Of a stretch of 64,000 nt of DNA, positions 52,045 through 62,087 are shown piece after piece (position 1 is the stretch's first letter; the number at the start of each line of letters is the position of its first letter). The notes under the pieces are model-generated. The model worked only from the letters and a program-made list of their open reading frames with translations, was not told where the DNA came from and searched no databases. Source of the DNA: Streptomyces poonensis (lineage in GTDB: Bacteria > Actinomycetota > Actinomycetes > Streptomycetales > Streptomycetaceae); contig NZ_BMVW01000005.1 in the NCBI RefSeq assembly GCF_014650915.1, positions 124,001 to 188,000 on the forward strand, read 5' to 3'. Position numbers and translations under genes: made by a program.

Positions 52045-53631
52045 CTAGCGGTCCGCCGCGGCCGGCTCGCTCTCCTCCCGTCCCCCGGGCCGCTCCGGGT
52101 CCTTCCCTGGCAGGAACAGCGCCACCACCACCGCGCCCAGCAGGGCCACGCCCGCCCCGCACAGCGCGGTGATGTGCATCGCGTGCAGGAAGGCGTCGTG
52201 GGCCGGGCCGACCAGGTCCTCGCCCCGGGCGCCGAGCCGCGCGGCGAAGGCGAGCGTGGCCTCGATGGACTCGCCCGCCTCGTGCCGGGCGGCGGGCGGC
52301 AGGTCGTCCTCGATGCCCGAACGGTACGCCGCCGACAGCACCGAGCCGAGGACCGCGATGCCGAGGGCGCCGCCGACCTGGCGGAAGGTGTTGCTGAGCG
52401 CGGACGCCGAGCCGGCCTTCTCGCGCGGCAGGGCCTGCATGACGACGACGCTCACCGGGGTCATGATGTGCGCCATCCCGGTGCCCATGAAGAAGAAGAC
52501 GAGCTCCAGGATCCAGATCGGCGTGTCCGCGTCCAGCGCGGTGAACGCGGCCAGGCACACCGCGACGGTCAGCAGCCCGGCCGTGCAGACCGCTCTGGTG
52601 CCGAACCGGTTCACGACCAGCCGGGCCCGCGGCGCGAAGACCAGCTGCGCCAGGGCCAGCGGGAGCAGCAGCAGACCGGTCTCGAGGGGTTCGTAGCCAC
52701 GCACGCTCTGGGTGTAGAAGACGGAGAAGAAGGTCACGCCCATGAGCGCGAAGAAGACCAGCGCGATGGCGCAGACGGCGGCCGAGAAGACCTTGTTCCG
52801 GAAGTACGCGATGTCGATGGACGGATGGTCGCTGCGCTTCTCGTACAGGACGAACAGGGCGAGCACCACGATTCCGCCCACGATCGGCAGGAGCACGTCC
52901 ACACGGGTGAAGTCGCCGTACTGGCCGCCCTCGATGATGCCGTACACCAGCAGGACGAGCCCGATGACGGACAGCAGGACGCCGAAGGGGTCGATGCGCC
53001 CGGGGGCCGGATCGCGGGAGTCCGGCACCAGCCACAGCATCAGGGCCAGCGCGACGACGACGATCGGCACGTTCACCAGGAAGACCGAGCCCCACCAGAA
53101 GTGTTCGAGGAGGACACCGCCGGTGATCGGCCCGATGGCGATGGCGAGGCCGACGCCGCCCGCCCAGATGCCGATGGCCTTCGGCTGCTCGTCCCGCTCG
53201 AACACGTTCATCAGGACGGCGAGCGTGGCCGGCATCACGAAGGCGGCGCCGAGACCCATCACCGCGCGGAACGCGATCAGCTCGCCCGGTGTGCCCGACC
53301 CGGCGGCCAGCGCGGACCCGATGCCGAACACCACGAGCCCGGCCATCAGCACCCGCTTGCGCCCGAGCCGGTCGCCGAGGAGCCCGGCGGTGAACAGCAG
53401 TCCGGCGAAGACGAGCGTGTAGGAGTTGATCGCCCACTCCAGCTCGCTCTGCGTGGCGCCGAGACCGGTCGGCGCCGGGGTGGCGATGGTCTTGATGGCG
53501 ACGTTCAGGATCGAGTTGTCGAGCACCACGATGAGCAGGCTCAGCATCAGCACACCGAGGATCGCCCAGCGGCGCCGGTGCACCGCTTCGGGGACGCGCC
53601 GTCCGGCGGCGGGGGCAGCGGAAGTCGTCAT
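52045..53631 (-). CDS. MFS drug efflux transporter, DHA2 family (14 helices)
   Basis: 528 residues, 14 membrane segments, with LDNSILNVAIKTIATP (motif D1) at helix 1 and GLLGDRLGRKRVL (motif A). Family of EmrB/QacA-type multidrug exporters in the inner membrane. The ATG at 53631 is chosen; upstream codons are non-coding and run through the operator. Regulated most likely by the downstream TetR. Confidence 0.92.
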   Translation of the reverse strand: MTTSAAPAAGRRVPEAVHRRRWAILGVLMLSLLIVVLDNSILNVAIKTIATPAPTGLGATQSELEWAINSYTLVFAGLLFTAGLLGDRLGRKRVLMAGLVVFGIGSALAAGSGTPGELIAFRAVMGLGAAFVMPATLAVLMNVFERDEQPKAIGIWAGGVGLAIAIGPITGGVLLEHFWWGSVFLVNVPIVVVALALMLWLVPDSRDPAPGRIDPFGVLLSVIGLVLLVYGIIEGGQYGDFTRVDVLLPIVGGIVVLALFVLYEKRSDHPSIDIAYFRNKVFSAAVCAIALVFFALMGVTFFSVFYTQSVRGYEPLETGLLLLPLALAQLVFAPRARLVVNRFGTRAVCTAGLLTVAVCLAAFTALDADTPIWILELVFFFMGTGMAHIMTPVSVVVMQALPREKAGSASALSNTFRQVGGALGIAVLGSVLSAAYRSGIEDDLPPAARHEAGESIEATLAFAARLGARGEDLVGPAHDAFLHAMHITALCGAGVALLGAVVVALFLPGKDPERPGGREESEPAAADR

Positions 53632-53652
53632 GGGACCACGGTAGGCGATTTT

Positions 53653-53675
53653 CGATACGACACCGTCTCGTATCG
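53653..53675. promoter_or_regulatory. TetR-type operator of the MFS exporter
   Basis: Perfect inverted repeat CGATACGA-N7-TCGTATCG, 22-44 bases ahead of the exporter start. Eight-base arms with a seven-base spacer suit a TetR dimer, and the TetR gene is adjacent. Binding would block the promoter. Confidence 0.8.
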
Positions 53676-53829
53676 GAATCCTTTGCGGGCTCTTCGGCTC
53701 CTTGGAGCCCCCTTTGACGTGACCCATCTCCCTGACCCCGGTCTGGTCGCACGTGACACGAGGTGCCACCATGGAAACGGTCCGGGGACGCCGTCAGGGC
53801 GCCTCGAGATGACAGAAGGAGCCGTTGCG

Positions 53830-54753
53830 ATGACGCAGCTTCCGGCTGCCCAGAAGCAGGCCGAACAGGCCGAACAGGCCACGCAGTCCACCCAGCCCGC
53901 ACCGTCCGCGCTGAAGCCCTCCGACGGCGGCAAGGCGCTGTACGGCGGCAAGAGCACCCGCCGCATCACCGTCCGCGACATCGCCGCCGCCAAGGAGCGC
54001 GGCGAGAAGTGGCCCATGCTCACCGCGTACGACGCGATGACCGCGTCCGTCTTCGACGAGGCCGGGATCCCGGTCATGCTCGTCGGCGACTCGGCGGGCA
54101 ACTGCCACCTGGGGTACGAGACGACCGTACCCGTCACCCTCGACGAGATGACCATGCTCTCGGCCGCGGTCGTACGGGGCACCAAGCGCGCCCTGATCGT
54201 CGCCGACCTGCCCTTCGGCTCGTACCAGGAGGGCCCCGTCCAGGCGCTGCGCTCCGCGACGCGTCTGATCAAGGAGGCCGGGGCGGGCGCCGTCAAGCTG
54301 GAGGGCGGCGAGCGCTCCCACCGGCAGATCGAGCTCCTCGTGGAGTCCGGCATCCCGGTCATGGCCCATATCGGCCTGACCCCGCAGTCGGTCAACTCGA
54401 TGGGCTACCGCGTGCAGGGCCGCGGCGAGGAGGCGGCCGCGCAGCTGCTGCGGGACGCGAAGGCGGTCCAGGACGCGGGCGCGTTCGCGGTCGTCCTGGA
54501 GCTGGTCCCGGCGGAGCTGGCGGCCGAGGTGACGCGCGCGCTGCACATCCCCACGGTCGGCATCGGCGCCGGTCCCGGCACGGACGCCCAGGTCCTCGTC
54601 TGGACGGACATGCTGGGGCTGACCTCCGGCCGCGTGCCGAAGTTCGTCAAGAAGTACGCGGACCTCCGCGAGGTGATGGCCGGCGCGGCCCGGTCCTTCG
54701 CCGAGGACGTCGTCGGCGGAACGTTCCCGCTGGAGGAGCACTCCGTCCACTGA
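53830..54753 (+). CDS. panB: 3-methyl-2-oxobutanoate hydroxymethyltransferase
   Basis: 307 residues, (beta-alpha)8 enzyme that adds a hydroxymethyl group from methylene-THF to 3-methyl-2-oxobutanoate, the first step to pantothenate and CoA. Metal-binding Asp and substrate segments: LTAYDAMTA, LVGDSAGN, KLEGGE, HIGLTPQ and ELVP. A 40-residue Gln/Ala-rich front precedes the core. The ATG at 53830 follows AAGGAG. A strong terminator follows. Confidence 0.95.
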   Translation: MTQLPAAQKQAEQAEQATQSTQPAPSALKPSDGGKALYGGKSTRRITVRDIAAAKERGEKWPMLTAYDAMTASVFDEAGIPVMLVGDSAGNCHLGYETTVPVTLDEMTMLSAAVVRGTKRALIVADLPFGSYQEGPVQALRSATRLIKEAGAGAVKLEGGERSHRQIELLVESGIPVMAHIGLTPQSVNSMGYRVQGRGEEAAAQLLRDAKAVQDAGAFAVVLELVPAELAAEVTRALHIPTVGIGAGPGTDAQVLVWTDMLGLTSGRVPKFVKKYADLREVMAGAARSFAEDVVGGTFPLEEHSVH

Positions 54754-54771
54754 GCCACCGCGGCACCGCAG

Positions 54772-54803
54772 CGGCCCGCCGGCCTTTCTCCGCCGGCGGG
54801 CCG
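54772..54803 (+). terminator. Terminator after panB
   Basis: CGGCCCGCCGGC (54772-54783) pairs perfectly with GCCGGCGGGCCG (54792-54803) over an eight-base loop, 19 bases after the panB stop and followed by TTCTCC. Confidence 0.85.
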
Positions 54804-54850
54804 TTCTCCGTCCTCCGGTCGGCGGGCCGTTCCCACCGTTCCCCGTGTCG

Positions 54851-54953
54851 TGTCGGTCACCTGTCGGCCCGCCGCCCCCCTGTCGGCCCGCCGCCCCCCT
54901 GTCGGCTGCTTGTCGGCGGACTGTCGGCGCTCTGTCGGTGTCTCCTGACACCG
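54851..54953 (+). promoter_or_regulatory. Seven phased TGTCGG repeats before the ABC exporter genes
   Basis: TGTCGG begins at 54851, 54862, 54881, 54900, 54911, 54922 and 54933: spacings 11, 19, 19, 11, 11 and 11. The final unit runs into CGGTGTC-TCCT-GACACCG (54936-54953), a perfect 7-bp inverted repeat. Direct heptamers at 11- or 22-bp steps are the known binding pattern of SARP regulators. The ABC gene starts only nine bases after this block and lacks a ribosome site, so the transcript may be leaderless. Confidence 0.7.
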
Positions 54954-54961
54954 TCGTTCCC

Positions 54962-55995
<1,034 letters not shown>

Positions 55996-55999
<4 letters not shown>

Positions 56000-56859
56000 G
56001 CACCAGGACGAACACCGTCATCGAGAAACCCGGCAGCGGCACGGGCGGCACCGCACCACCCCTCCAGGGCACCGCCGACGGCCGGATCGGGCTGCGCGCC
56101 CACGCCCGTCACACCGGCGCGCTGGTCCGCCGCAATCTGCTGTGGATCCGGCAGGACCCGGAGTCGATGTTCGACGCGGTCCTCATGCCGATCGTCTTCA
56201 CCCTGCTGTTCGTGTACGTCTTCGGCGGTTCCATCGGACAGGCGCTCGGCGGCGGGCAGGACGAGTACGTGCAGTACGTCGTGCCCGGCCTGATGGCGAT
56301 GATGGGCATGAACATCGCCATGGCCGTCGGCACCGGCTTCAACGAGGACTTCCAGAAGGGCATCATGGACCGCTTCCGGTCACTGCCCATCGGCCGGTCC
56401 TCGGTGCTGCTCGCCAAGATCGTGGTCGAGCTGCTGCGGATGCTGGTCGCCACGGCGATCCTGCTGGTCGTCGGCGTCCTCGTGGGGTTCGACATCACCA
56501 GCTGGACCGGGCTGGTGGCGTCCGTGGGACTGGCCGTCGTGTTCGGCTCCTCCGTGATGTGGATCTTCCTCACGCTGGGGGTGACCCTGAAGAACGCGCA
56601 GTCCGTGCAGGCGATGGGCTTCCTGGTGCTGATGCCGCTGCAGTTCGGCTCGTCGATCTTCGCGCCGACCCAGTCGATGCCCGGCTGGCTGCGGAACTTC
56701 ACCGACTACAACCCGCTGTCCTCGCTGGCGGACGCCGCACGCGGGCTGATGTCGGGCGGGCCGGTCGCGCACGACCTGTGGGTGACCCTGGGCTGGTCGG
56801 TGGTGCTGACGCTGGTGATGGCGCCGGTGGCCATCCACAAGTACCGGACGAAGAGCTGA
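55996..56859 (+). CDS. ABC exporter permease (DrrB-like)
   Basis: 287 residues, ABC-2 type permease with six membrane helices (VLMPIVFTLLFVYVFGG is the first) and the typical FGSSIFAPTQSMPGWLRNFTDYNPL segment near the end. Forms an exporter with the ATPase gene, which overlaps it by four bases. A hairpin follows at 56868-56890. Confidence 0.92.
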
Positions 56860-56867
56860 CGTACACG

Positions 56868-56890
56868 GGACCGTGCCCCGGACACGGTCC
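56868..56890. terminator. Bidirectional hairpin between the ABC permease and the SARP gene
   Basis: GGACCGTG (56868-56875) pairs with CACGGTCC (56883-56890) over seven bases, with outer CTGACG/CGTCAG pairing. It lies between the two convergent stops. Confidence 0.65.
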
Positions 56891-56894
56891 GCCG

Positions 56895-59800
56895 TCAGAT
56901 CAGGGCGCCGGCCTCCTCCAGCGACAGGCCGGCGCCCTCGGCGCGGGCCGCCTCGTACGCCGTGTCGTCCAGCACCTCCCGCACCGCGGCCTCGGCCTGC
57001 GCCCGGCACTCGATCTCCGACGGGCCGCGGAAGTGGCCGGGCGGCAGCAGCGCGTCGGCGGCGCCCAGGAGCCGGGCCGCGTCCCGCGCGCGGGCGCCGC
57101 CGTCCACGCCCGCGACGGCGATGGCGGCCACGGTGAGGTGGCTGGAGGCCATATGGGGCATGATCATCCGGCTGATCGGGTCACCGGCCTGCTCCATCGC
57201 CCGGCGCAACAGGACCAGGGACTCGGTGAAGTGCCCCTCCAGTGCCTCCAGCCAGGCCTCCACAGCGGTGATGAAACTCGTGAAGACCACGAAGTCGGCG
57301 GCCTCGAAGTCCGTCCTGATCAGCCGGATGTGTTCGCGCGCCGCCGCCAGTCGCCCGGTGCGCAGGAGCCAGATCGCCAGGAAGAGCCGGGCGGCGGGTC
57401 TGGCCTCGGTGTTGGTGTGGCTGTCCGCCACGACCTCGGCCAGCAGCCGCTCGCCCCGCTCGGCGTCCACGCCCTCGACGAGCGCGCTGCCCAGCCGGGC
57501 CTTCAGGACGCCCAGCTGCGCGCGGGCACCGAGCCGCTCGGCGAACTCCATGGCCCGCTCGTAGTCCGCGGCGGCGCCCTCGTACTCGCCCTTGCGCTCC
57601 TTCGCCTCGCCCCGTGCGGAGAGCGCCTCGGCCGCGCCCCAGGCGTCGTCGATGCCGAGGAAGAGCTCCAGCGCCTCGTCGGCGTCCCGGGTGGCGTCAC
57701 CCGCCCAGTCGCCGCGGTTGGCGAGGAGATTGGCCCGCATGTGCAGGGCCTGGCCCAGCTCCCAGGTGTAGCCGAGCTCGCGGCAGCTGCGGACGGTCTC
57801 GTCGACCACCGTGCGCACGCGGTCCATGTCACCGCCGAGCAGCACCGCGTAGAACCACAGGAAGCCGGGGAGCCGGCAGGTCTGCGGCTGTCCGGGCCGG
57901 TAGGTGCCGGCGATCGTGCGCAACTTCTCCTTGGCCTGCGGGGTCTCCCAGCCCTTCAGGTCCATGTCCATGCAGGCGAGGTGGACGAGGTGCACACCGC
58001 GCCGGGCCTCGTCGAGAACCTCGGGACGCATGGGCGGCGGGCCGTCGGTGCAGCGTTCACGGAGATCGGGAACCGGGCGGGCGGGCCCGGCGAAGGGGTC
58101 GGGGCCGAGCGTCAGGACCTCGGTGGACCACTGGCGGGCCGTGGTGCGCAGGTCGCGCATCGTCCAGTACCAGCACAGCGACAGCACCAGGCAGAGCGCT
58201 TCCTGCTCGTCGCGCGCCTCGACGGCGTGCCGCAGGGCGGTGCGGATGTTGTCGTCCTCCAGCTCCAGCAGCGCGATGGCCTCGCGCTGGCGGGGGCCGC
58301 GCAGCAACGGGTCGGTGGTACGGGCCAGTTCGCGGTAGTACGTGAGGTGGGCGCGCTCGGCGGCGGCGCGGGCGCCGGACTCGTCGAGCCGCTCGCGCGC
58401 GTACTCGGCGACGGTCTCCAGGAGCCGGTAGCGCATCCCGCCGTCGGCCGAGGGGGCGGCCACGACCAGGGACTTGTCGACGAGCGACCCCAGCGCGTCC
58501 AGGGCGGCCGGGCCGCAGACGGCCTCGGCGGCGGCGAGGTCGCAGCCGCCGGAGAAGACGGAGAGCCGCCGCAGCACGTCCCGCTCGTCCTCGTCGAGAA
58601 GGTTCCAGGACCAGTCGACGACGGCGCGCAGGGTCTGCTGGCGGGGCAGTACGGTCCGGCTGCCGCCGGTGAGCAGCCGGAACCGGTCGTCGAGCCGGTC
58701 CGCGATCTGACGGAGCGTCATCATGCGCAGCCGGGCGGCCGCCAGCTCGATGGCGAGCGGGAGCCCGTCGAGCCGCCGGCATATCTCGTCGGCCGCCTCG
58801 GGGTCGTCCGCGACGGTGAAGCCGGGCCGGGCGGCGGCCCCGCGGTCGCCGAGCAGCCGCAGCGCGTACGGCTCCGCCAGCGGCTCCACGGGCCGCAGCA
58901 GCTCTCCCGGTACGCCGAGGGGTTCCCGGCTGGTGGCGAGGATGGTGAGTCCGGGGCACCGCTGGAGCAGCTGCTCGGCGAGCCGGGCGGCGGCCTCCAC
59001 GACGTGCTCGCAGTTGTCGAGGACGATCAGCATGCGCCGTCTGCCGCAGTGCTCGACGAGCCGGCTGACGGGGTCGTCGTGCCGTTCGGAGACCGCCCGC
59101 ATCTCCTCGGCGCCCGCGCCGCGCAGCACGGTCTCGCGGGCGCCGAGGGCGGTGAGGACGGCCTCCGGCACGTTCCCGGGATCGTCGACCGGCGCGAGCT
59201 CGGCCAGCCACACCCCGTCGGGCACCGCATCGGCGACGGCCTCCCCCGCCTCCTGCGACAGCCGCGTCTTCCCGGCCCCGCCCGGCCCCAGCAGGGTCAC
59301 GAGCCGGGCCGCCGCCAGGTCACCGCGGATGGCCCCGATGTCGTCGTCCCGGCCGACGAAGGAGGTCAGCCGGGCGCGGAGGTTGCCGGGGCGGGGGCGG
59401 GACGGCGCACCGGGGACGGGCGGCGCCGGGGAGGCTCCCGGCGCCGCCCCGGCGGCGGTACCGGACGGCTCGGGAGGGGTGCCGGGCGACCGCGGGGCCG
59501 CACCGGGGACCGGCGGCACCGACTCCGACGCGGATTCGTTGAGCAGCTCCTCGTACACCGCGCGCAGTTCGGGGCCGGGGTCCGCGCCGAGCCGGTCCGC
59601 CAGCAGGCGGCGTACGTCCGCGTAGGCGGCCAGGGCCTCCGCCGGGCGGCCCGTGTCGCGCAGGGCGCGCAGGCGCAGGACCTGGAGGGGCTCGTCGAGG
59701 GGGTGGGTGTCGCAGAGGGCGGTGAGCTCGGGGAGGGACTGCTCGGCCCGGCCGAGGGCGAGGGCGGCGGTGAGGCGGGCGCGGCGGACGTCCAGCCGGC

Positions 59801-60251
59801 GCGCCTCGCGGCGGGCCGCCTCGGCCGTGCGGTCGGGGAGGTCGGCGAGGGCCGGGCCGTGCCAGAGGGCCAGGGCGTCGTCGAGGACGCCGGCCGCCTT
59901 CGCCGGGTCGCCGTCGGCCAGCGCGCCGATGCCCTCCCCGGCGAGCCGCTCGAAGCGGTGCAGGTCGATGTCGTCGGGGTGGGCGGCGAGCCGGTAGCCG
60001 CCCTCGGCCGACACCACCGTCTCCGCGCCGAGGATCCGTCGCAGCCGTCCGACGAGGGCCTGTACCGCGCCGGGCGCGTCGGCGGGCGGGTCGCCGTCCC
60101 ACACCTCGTCGACCAGGACGGACACGGGCACCGTACGTCCCGCCCGCAGCGCGAGCACGGTCAGCAGGGCGCGCAGCCGCGCACCGCCGACGGGTACGGG
60201 TGTGCCGTCGGGGCGGAATGCCTGGGTGGTGCCGAGGACGCGGTAACGCAC
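56895..60251 (-). CDS. SARP/AfsR-type transcriptional regulator with ATPase and TPR domains
   Basis: 1118 residues. N-terminal OmpR-like DNA-binding domain (about 1-95; starts VRYRVLGTTQAF), bacterial transcription activator domain (about 96-240, ends near LLADRLGADPG), an Ala/Pro linker, an NB-ARC/AAA ATPase (about 295-560, Walker A LGPGGAGKTRLS at about 317-328, Walker B LIVLDNCEHV), then helical repeats to the end. This is the AfsR architecture without the large sensor part. Likely controls the convergent ABC exporter, whose promoter has SARP-like heptamer repeats. The GTG at 60251 follows AGGGA. Confidence 0.92.
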   Translation of the reverse strand: MRYRVLGTTQAFRPDGTPVPVGGARLRALLTVLALRAGRTVPVSVLVDEVWDGDPPADAPGAVQALVGRLRRILGAETVVSAEGGYRLAAHPDDIDLHRFERLAGEGIGALADGDPAKAAGVLDDALALWHGPALADLPDRTAEAARREARRLDVRRARLTAALALGRAEQSLPELTALCDTHPLDEPLQVLRLRALRDTGRPAEALAAYADVRRLLADRLGADPGPELRAVYEELLNESASESVPPVPGAAPRSPGTPPEPSGTAAGAAPGASPAPPVPGAPSRPRPGNLRARLTSFVGRDDDIGAIRGDLAAARLVTLLGPGGAGKTRLSQEAGEAVADAVPDGVWLAELAPVDDPGNVPEAVLTALGARETVLRGAGAEEMRAVSERHDDPVSRLVEHCGRRRMLIVLDNCEHVVEAAARLAEQLLQRCPGLTILATSREPLGVPGELLRPVEPLAEPYALRLLGDRGAAARPGFTVADDPEAADEICRRLDGLPLAIELAAARLRMMTLRQIADRLDDRFRLLTGGSRTVLPRQQTLRAVVDWSWNLLDEDERDVLRRLSVFSGGCDLAAAEAVCGPAALDALGSLVDKSLVVAAPSADGGMRYRLLETVAEYARERLDESGARAAAERAHLTYYRELARTTDPLLRGPRQREAIALLELEDDNIRTALRHAVEARDEQEALCLVLSLCWYWTMRDLRTTARQWSTEVLTLGPDPFAGPARPVPDLRERCTDGPPPMRPEVLDEARRGVHLVHLACMDMDLKGWETPQAKEKLRTIAGTYRPGQPQTCRLPGFLWFYAVLLGGDMDRVRTVVDETVRSCRELGYTWELGQALHMRANLLANRGDWAGDATRDADEALELFLGIDDAWGAAEALSARGEAKERKGEYEGAAADYERAMEFAERLGARAQLGVLKARLGSALVEGVDAERGERLLAEVVADSHTNTEARPAARLFLAIWLLRTGRLAAAREHIRLIRTDFEAADFVVFTSFITAVEAWLEALEGHFTESLVLLRRAMEQAGDPISRMIMPHMASSHLTVAAIAVAGVDGGARARDAARLLGAADALLPPGHFRGPSEIECRAQAEAAVREVLDDTAYEAARAEGAGLSLEEAGALI

Positions 60252-60294
60252 GGATCCATTGTCCCTGGGGGCCCGCCCGTACCGCCTCCGGGTT

Positions 60295-60840
60295 TCAGAC
60301 CCGCATGAACTGGGAGGAGTCCAGGACGAGGGTCTGGTCGGCGACGGGGATCTCGATGGGGTCGCCGAACACGCCGGACTCCTCGTGCCGGTACTCACCG
60401 GCTTCGGGACGGGTCATGAGGGTCCAACGAGCGGTCAGCACGTCGACGACCAGGTATGCGGGGATGCCGCGGAGCGCGTAATGATCCGGCTTGGTGCTGT
60501 AGTCGCGCTTCACGCTCTCGGGAGACACGACCTCGACCACGAAGGGCAGCAGTGTTTCGTCGATCTCGCTCTTGTCCGTGCGCACCTGGTCCAGCGGAAG
60601 CGCCGAGGCGTCCGGCTCGGGCTTGTACCCCTCCCTCGGCGGGACGACCGCGAACTCACCCACCGGAGTCCAACCGGGCAGCCGTTCCTCGATCTGGTTC
60701 TCGATGCGCCGCTGAGTCGTCCTGTGCGCATGGGTGACCGGTACCGAAGTGAGCCCGTTCCTCGTCAGCCGGAGGCGCGCGCTTCTGGGGACCTCCATGG
60801 CTTGCTGCATGGACTCGACCCAGCTCTCGGCGATCGTCAT
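60295..60840 (-). CDS. Uma2-family (DUF820) endonuclease-like protein
   Basis: 181 residues. The Uma2 fold is a PD-(D/E)XK-like nuclease domain found in many actinomycetes and cyanobacteria. Here EPDASALP, FVVEVVSPESVKRDYSTKPDHYA and GIPAYLVVD carry the acidic and Lys residues of that fold. Function is not established. The ATG at 60840 follows AGGAGGT. It lies 43 bases upstream of the SARP gene on the same strand, so cotranscription is possible. Confidence 0.88.
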   Translation of the reverse strand: MTIAESWVESMQQAMEVPRSARLRLTRNGLTSVPVTHAHRTTQRRIENQIEERLPGWTPVGEFAVVPPREGYKPEPDASALPLDQVRTDKSEIDETLLPFVVEVVSPESVKRDYSTKPDHYALRGIPAYLVVDVLTARWTLMTRPEAGEYRHEESGVFGDPIEIPVADQTLVLDSSQFMRV

Positions 60841-60978
60841 GGCCACCTCCTCAGCCGACTCGATTACAGGGTATCGACTACCAGGAACCTCGGGCCCTCC
60901 GCAGGACGTTCCCCCCACACCACCGAGTACGGTCGACCCGCCCGCGCGCATTCCACACCCCATACCAGGAGCCCTCCC

Positions 60979-61779
60979 ATGACCACCGCCATGTCCCGCC
61001 GGAGCGACCGGAGGATCAGCCCGGTCTTCCTCGGCATCGTCGCCGTCATGGCGGTCACGGGCTGGGCCACCTGGACCGGCTTCGCCGAGGAGCCCGGGGT
61101 CGCCGTCTTCCTGTTCGTGACGTCCGCGTGGATCGTCTCCCTCTGCCTGCACGAGTACGCGCACGCGCGCACGGCGCTGCACAGCGGGGACATCTCGATC
61201 GGGGCCAAGGGCTACCTGACGCTCAACCCGCTGAAGTACACGCACGCGCTGCTGAGCGTCATCCTCCCCGTCCTCTTCGTGATCATGGGCGGGATCGGTC
61301 TGCCGGGCGGTGCGGTGTTCATCGAGCGCGGCCGGATCCGGGGCCGGTGGAAGCACAGCCTGATCTCGGCGGCGGGCCCGCTGACGAACGTGCTGTTCGC
61401 CGTGGTCTGCACGGCGCCCTTCTGGCTGGGCGCGCTGGACGGCGTGCCGTTCGGCTTCCGGTTCGCGCTGGCGTTCCTGGCGCTGCTCCAGGTCACGGCC
61501 GCGATCCTGAACTTCCTGCCGGTGCCGGGCCTGGACGGGTACGGGGTGATCGAGCCCTGGCTGTCGTACAACGCGCGGCGGCAGATGGAGCCGCTGGCCC
61601 CGTTCGGACTGCTGCTGGTGTTCGCGGTGCTGTGGATCCCGGCGGTGAACGCCGTGTTCTTCGACGCGGTCGACGCGATCCTGCGCGGTCTCGGCGTCAG
61701 CGAGCTGGAGAGCTACTGCGGCCGGAACCTGTACCGCTTCTGGCAGGAGGACAGCGGCGTCTGCACCGTAGGCCTGTAG
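60979..61779 (+). CDS. M50-family site-2 membrane metalloprotease
   Basis: 266 residues, multi-helix membrane protein. The zinc ligands are HEYAH (residues 58-62) in helix 2, and the third ligand is the Asp of PVPGLDGYG later. It cleaves within the membrane, in regulated proteolysis or membrane-protein quality control; relatives in actinomycetes are uncharacterised. The ATG follows AGGAG. It diverges from the Uma2 gene. Confidence 0.9.
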   Translation: MTTAMSRRSDRRISPVFLGIVAVMAVTGWATWTGFAEEPGVAVFLFVTSAWIVSLCLHEYAHARTALHSGDISIGAKGYLTLNPLKYTHALLSVILPVLFVIMGGIGLPGGAVFIERGRIRGRWKHSLISAAGPLTNVLFAVVCTAPFWLGALDGVPFGFRFALAFLALLQVTAAILNFLPVPGLDGYGVIEPWLSYNARRQMEPLAPFGLLLVFAVLWIPAVNAVFFDAVDAILRGLGVSELESYCGRNLYRFWQEDSGVCTVGL

Positions 61780-61789
61780 CTCTCCCGGA

Positions 61790-61972
61790 TCAGCCCTGGG
61801 CCGCGGCCTTGCGCGCCTTCGCCTGGCGTACGTAGTACCAGGTCATGTTGGACGACAGGCCCGCGAGCAGCACCCACACGATGCCGAGCCAGCTGCCCTG
61901 GACGAACGAGACCACGGCGGCGGCCACGGAGAGCAGGCAGACGACCAGGGTGTACAGGGCGAGGCGGGGCAT
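61790..61972 (-). CDS. Small membrane protein, unknown
   Basis: 60 residues with two hydrophobic segments (LALYTLVVCLLSVAAAVVSF and LGIVWVLLAGLSSNMTWYY) and a basic tail RQAKARKAAAQG. Good ribosome site AGGAG before the ATG. Unknown function. Its stop faces the M50 gene's stop with ten bases between. Confidence 0.65.
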   Translation of the reverse strand: MPRLALYTLVVCLLSVAAAVVSFVQGSWLGIVWVLLAGLSSNMTWYYVRQAKARKAAAQG

Positions 61973-62087
61973 GGGAGGCGGCTCCTATCGACACCGTCCC
62001 GGCGGGGGACGGAACGGTCGGACGTAGTGGTACGGCCTCCAGTGTCCCCCATGCCCCGGTTCGCCTCGCACACCGGTCGGGTGTCGC

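Noticed and set aside
51286..54753. 1155-codon plus-strand frame running through the TetR and MFS genes into panB
   Set aside because: Only the last 307 codons are PanB; the front is antisense to two recognisable minus-strand genes.
56142..60308. 1388-codon plus-strand frame
   Set aside because: Antisense of the SARP/AfsR regulator and out of frame with the ABC permease.
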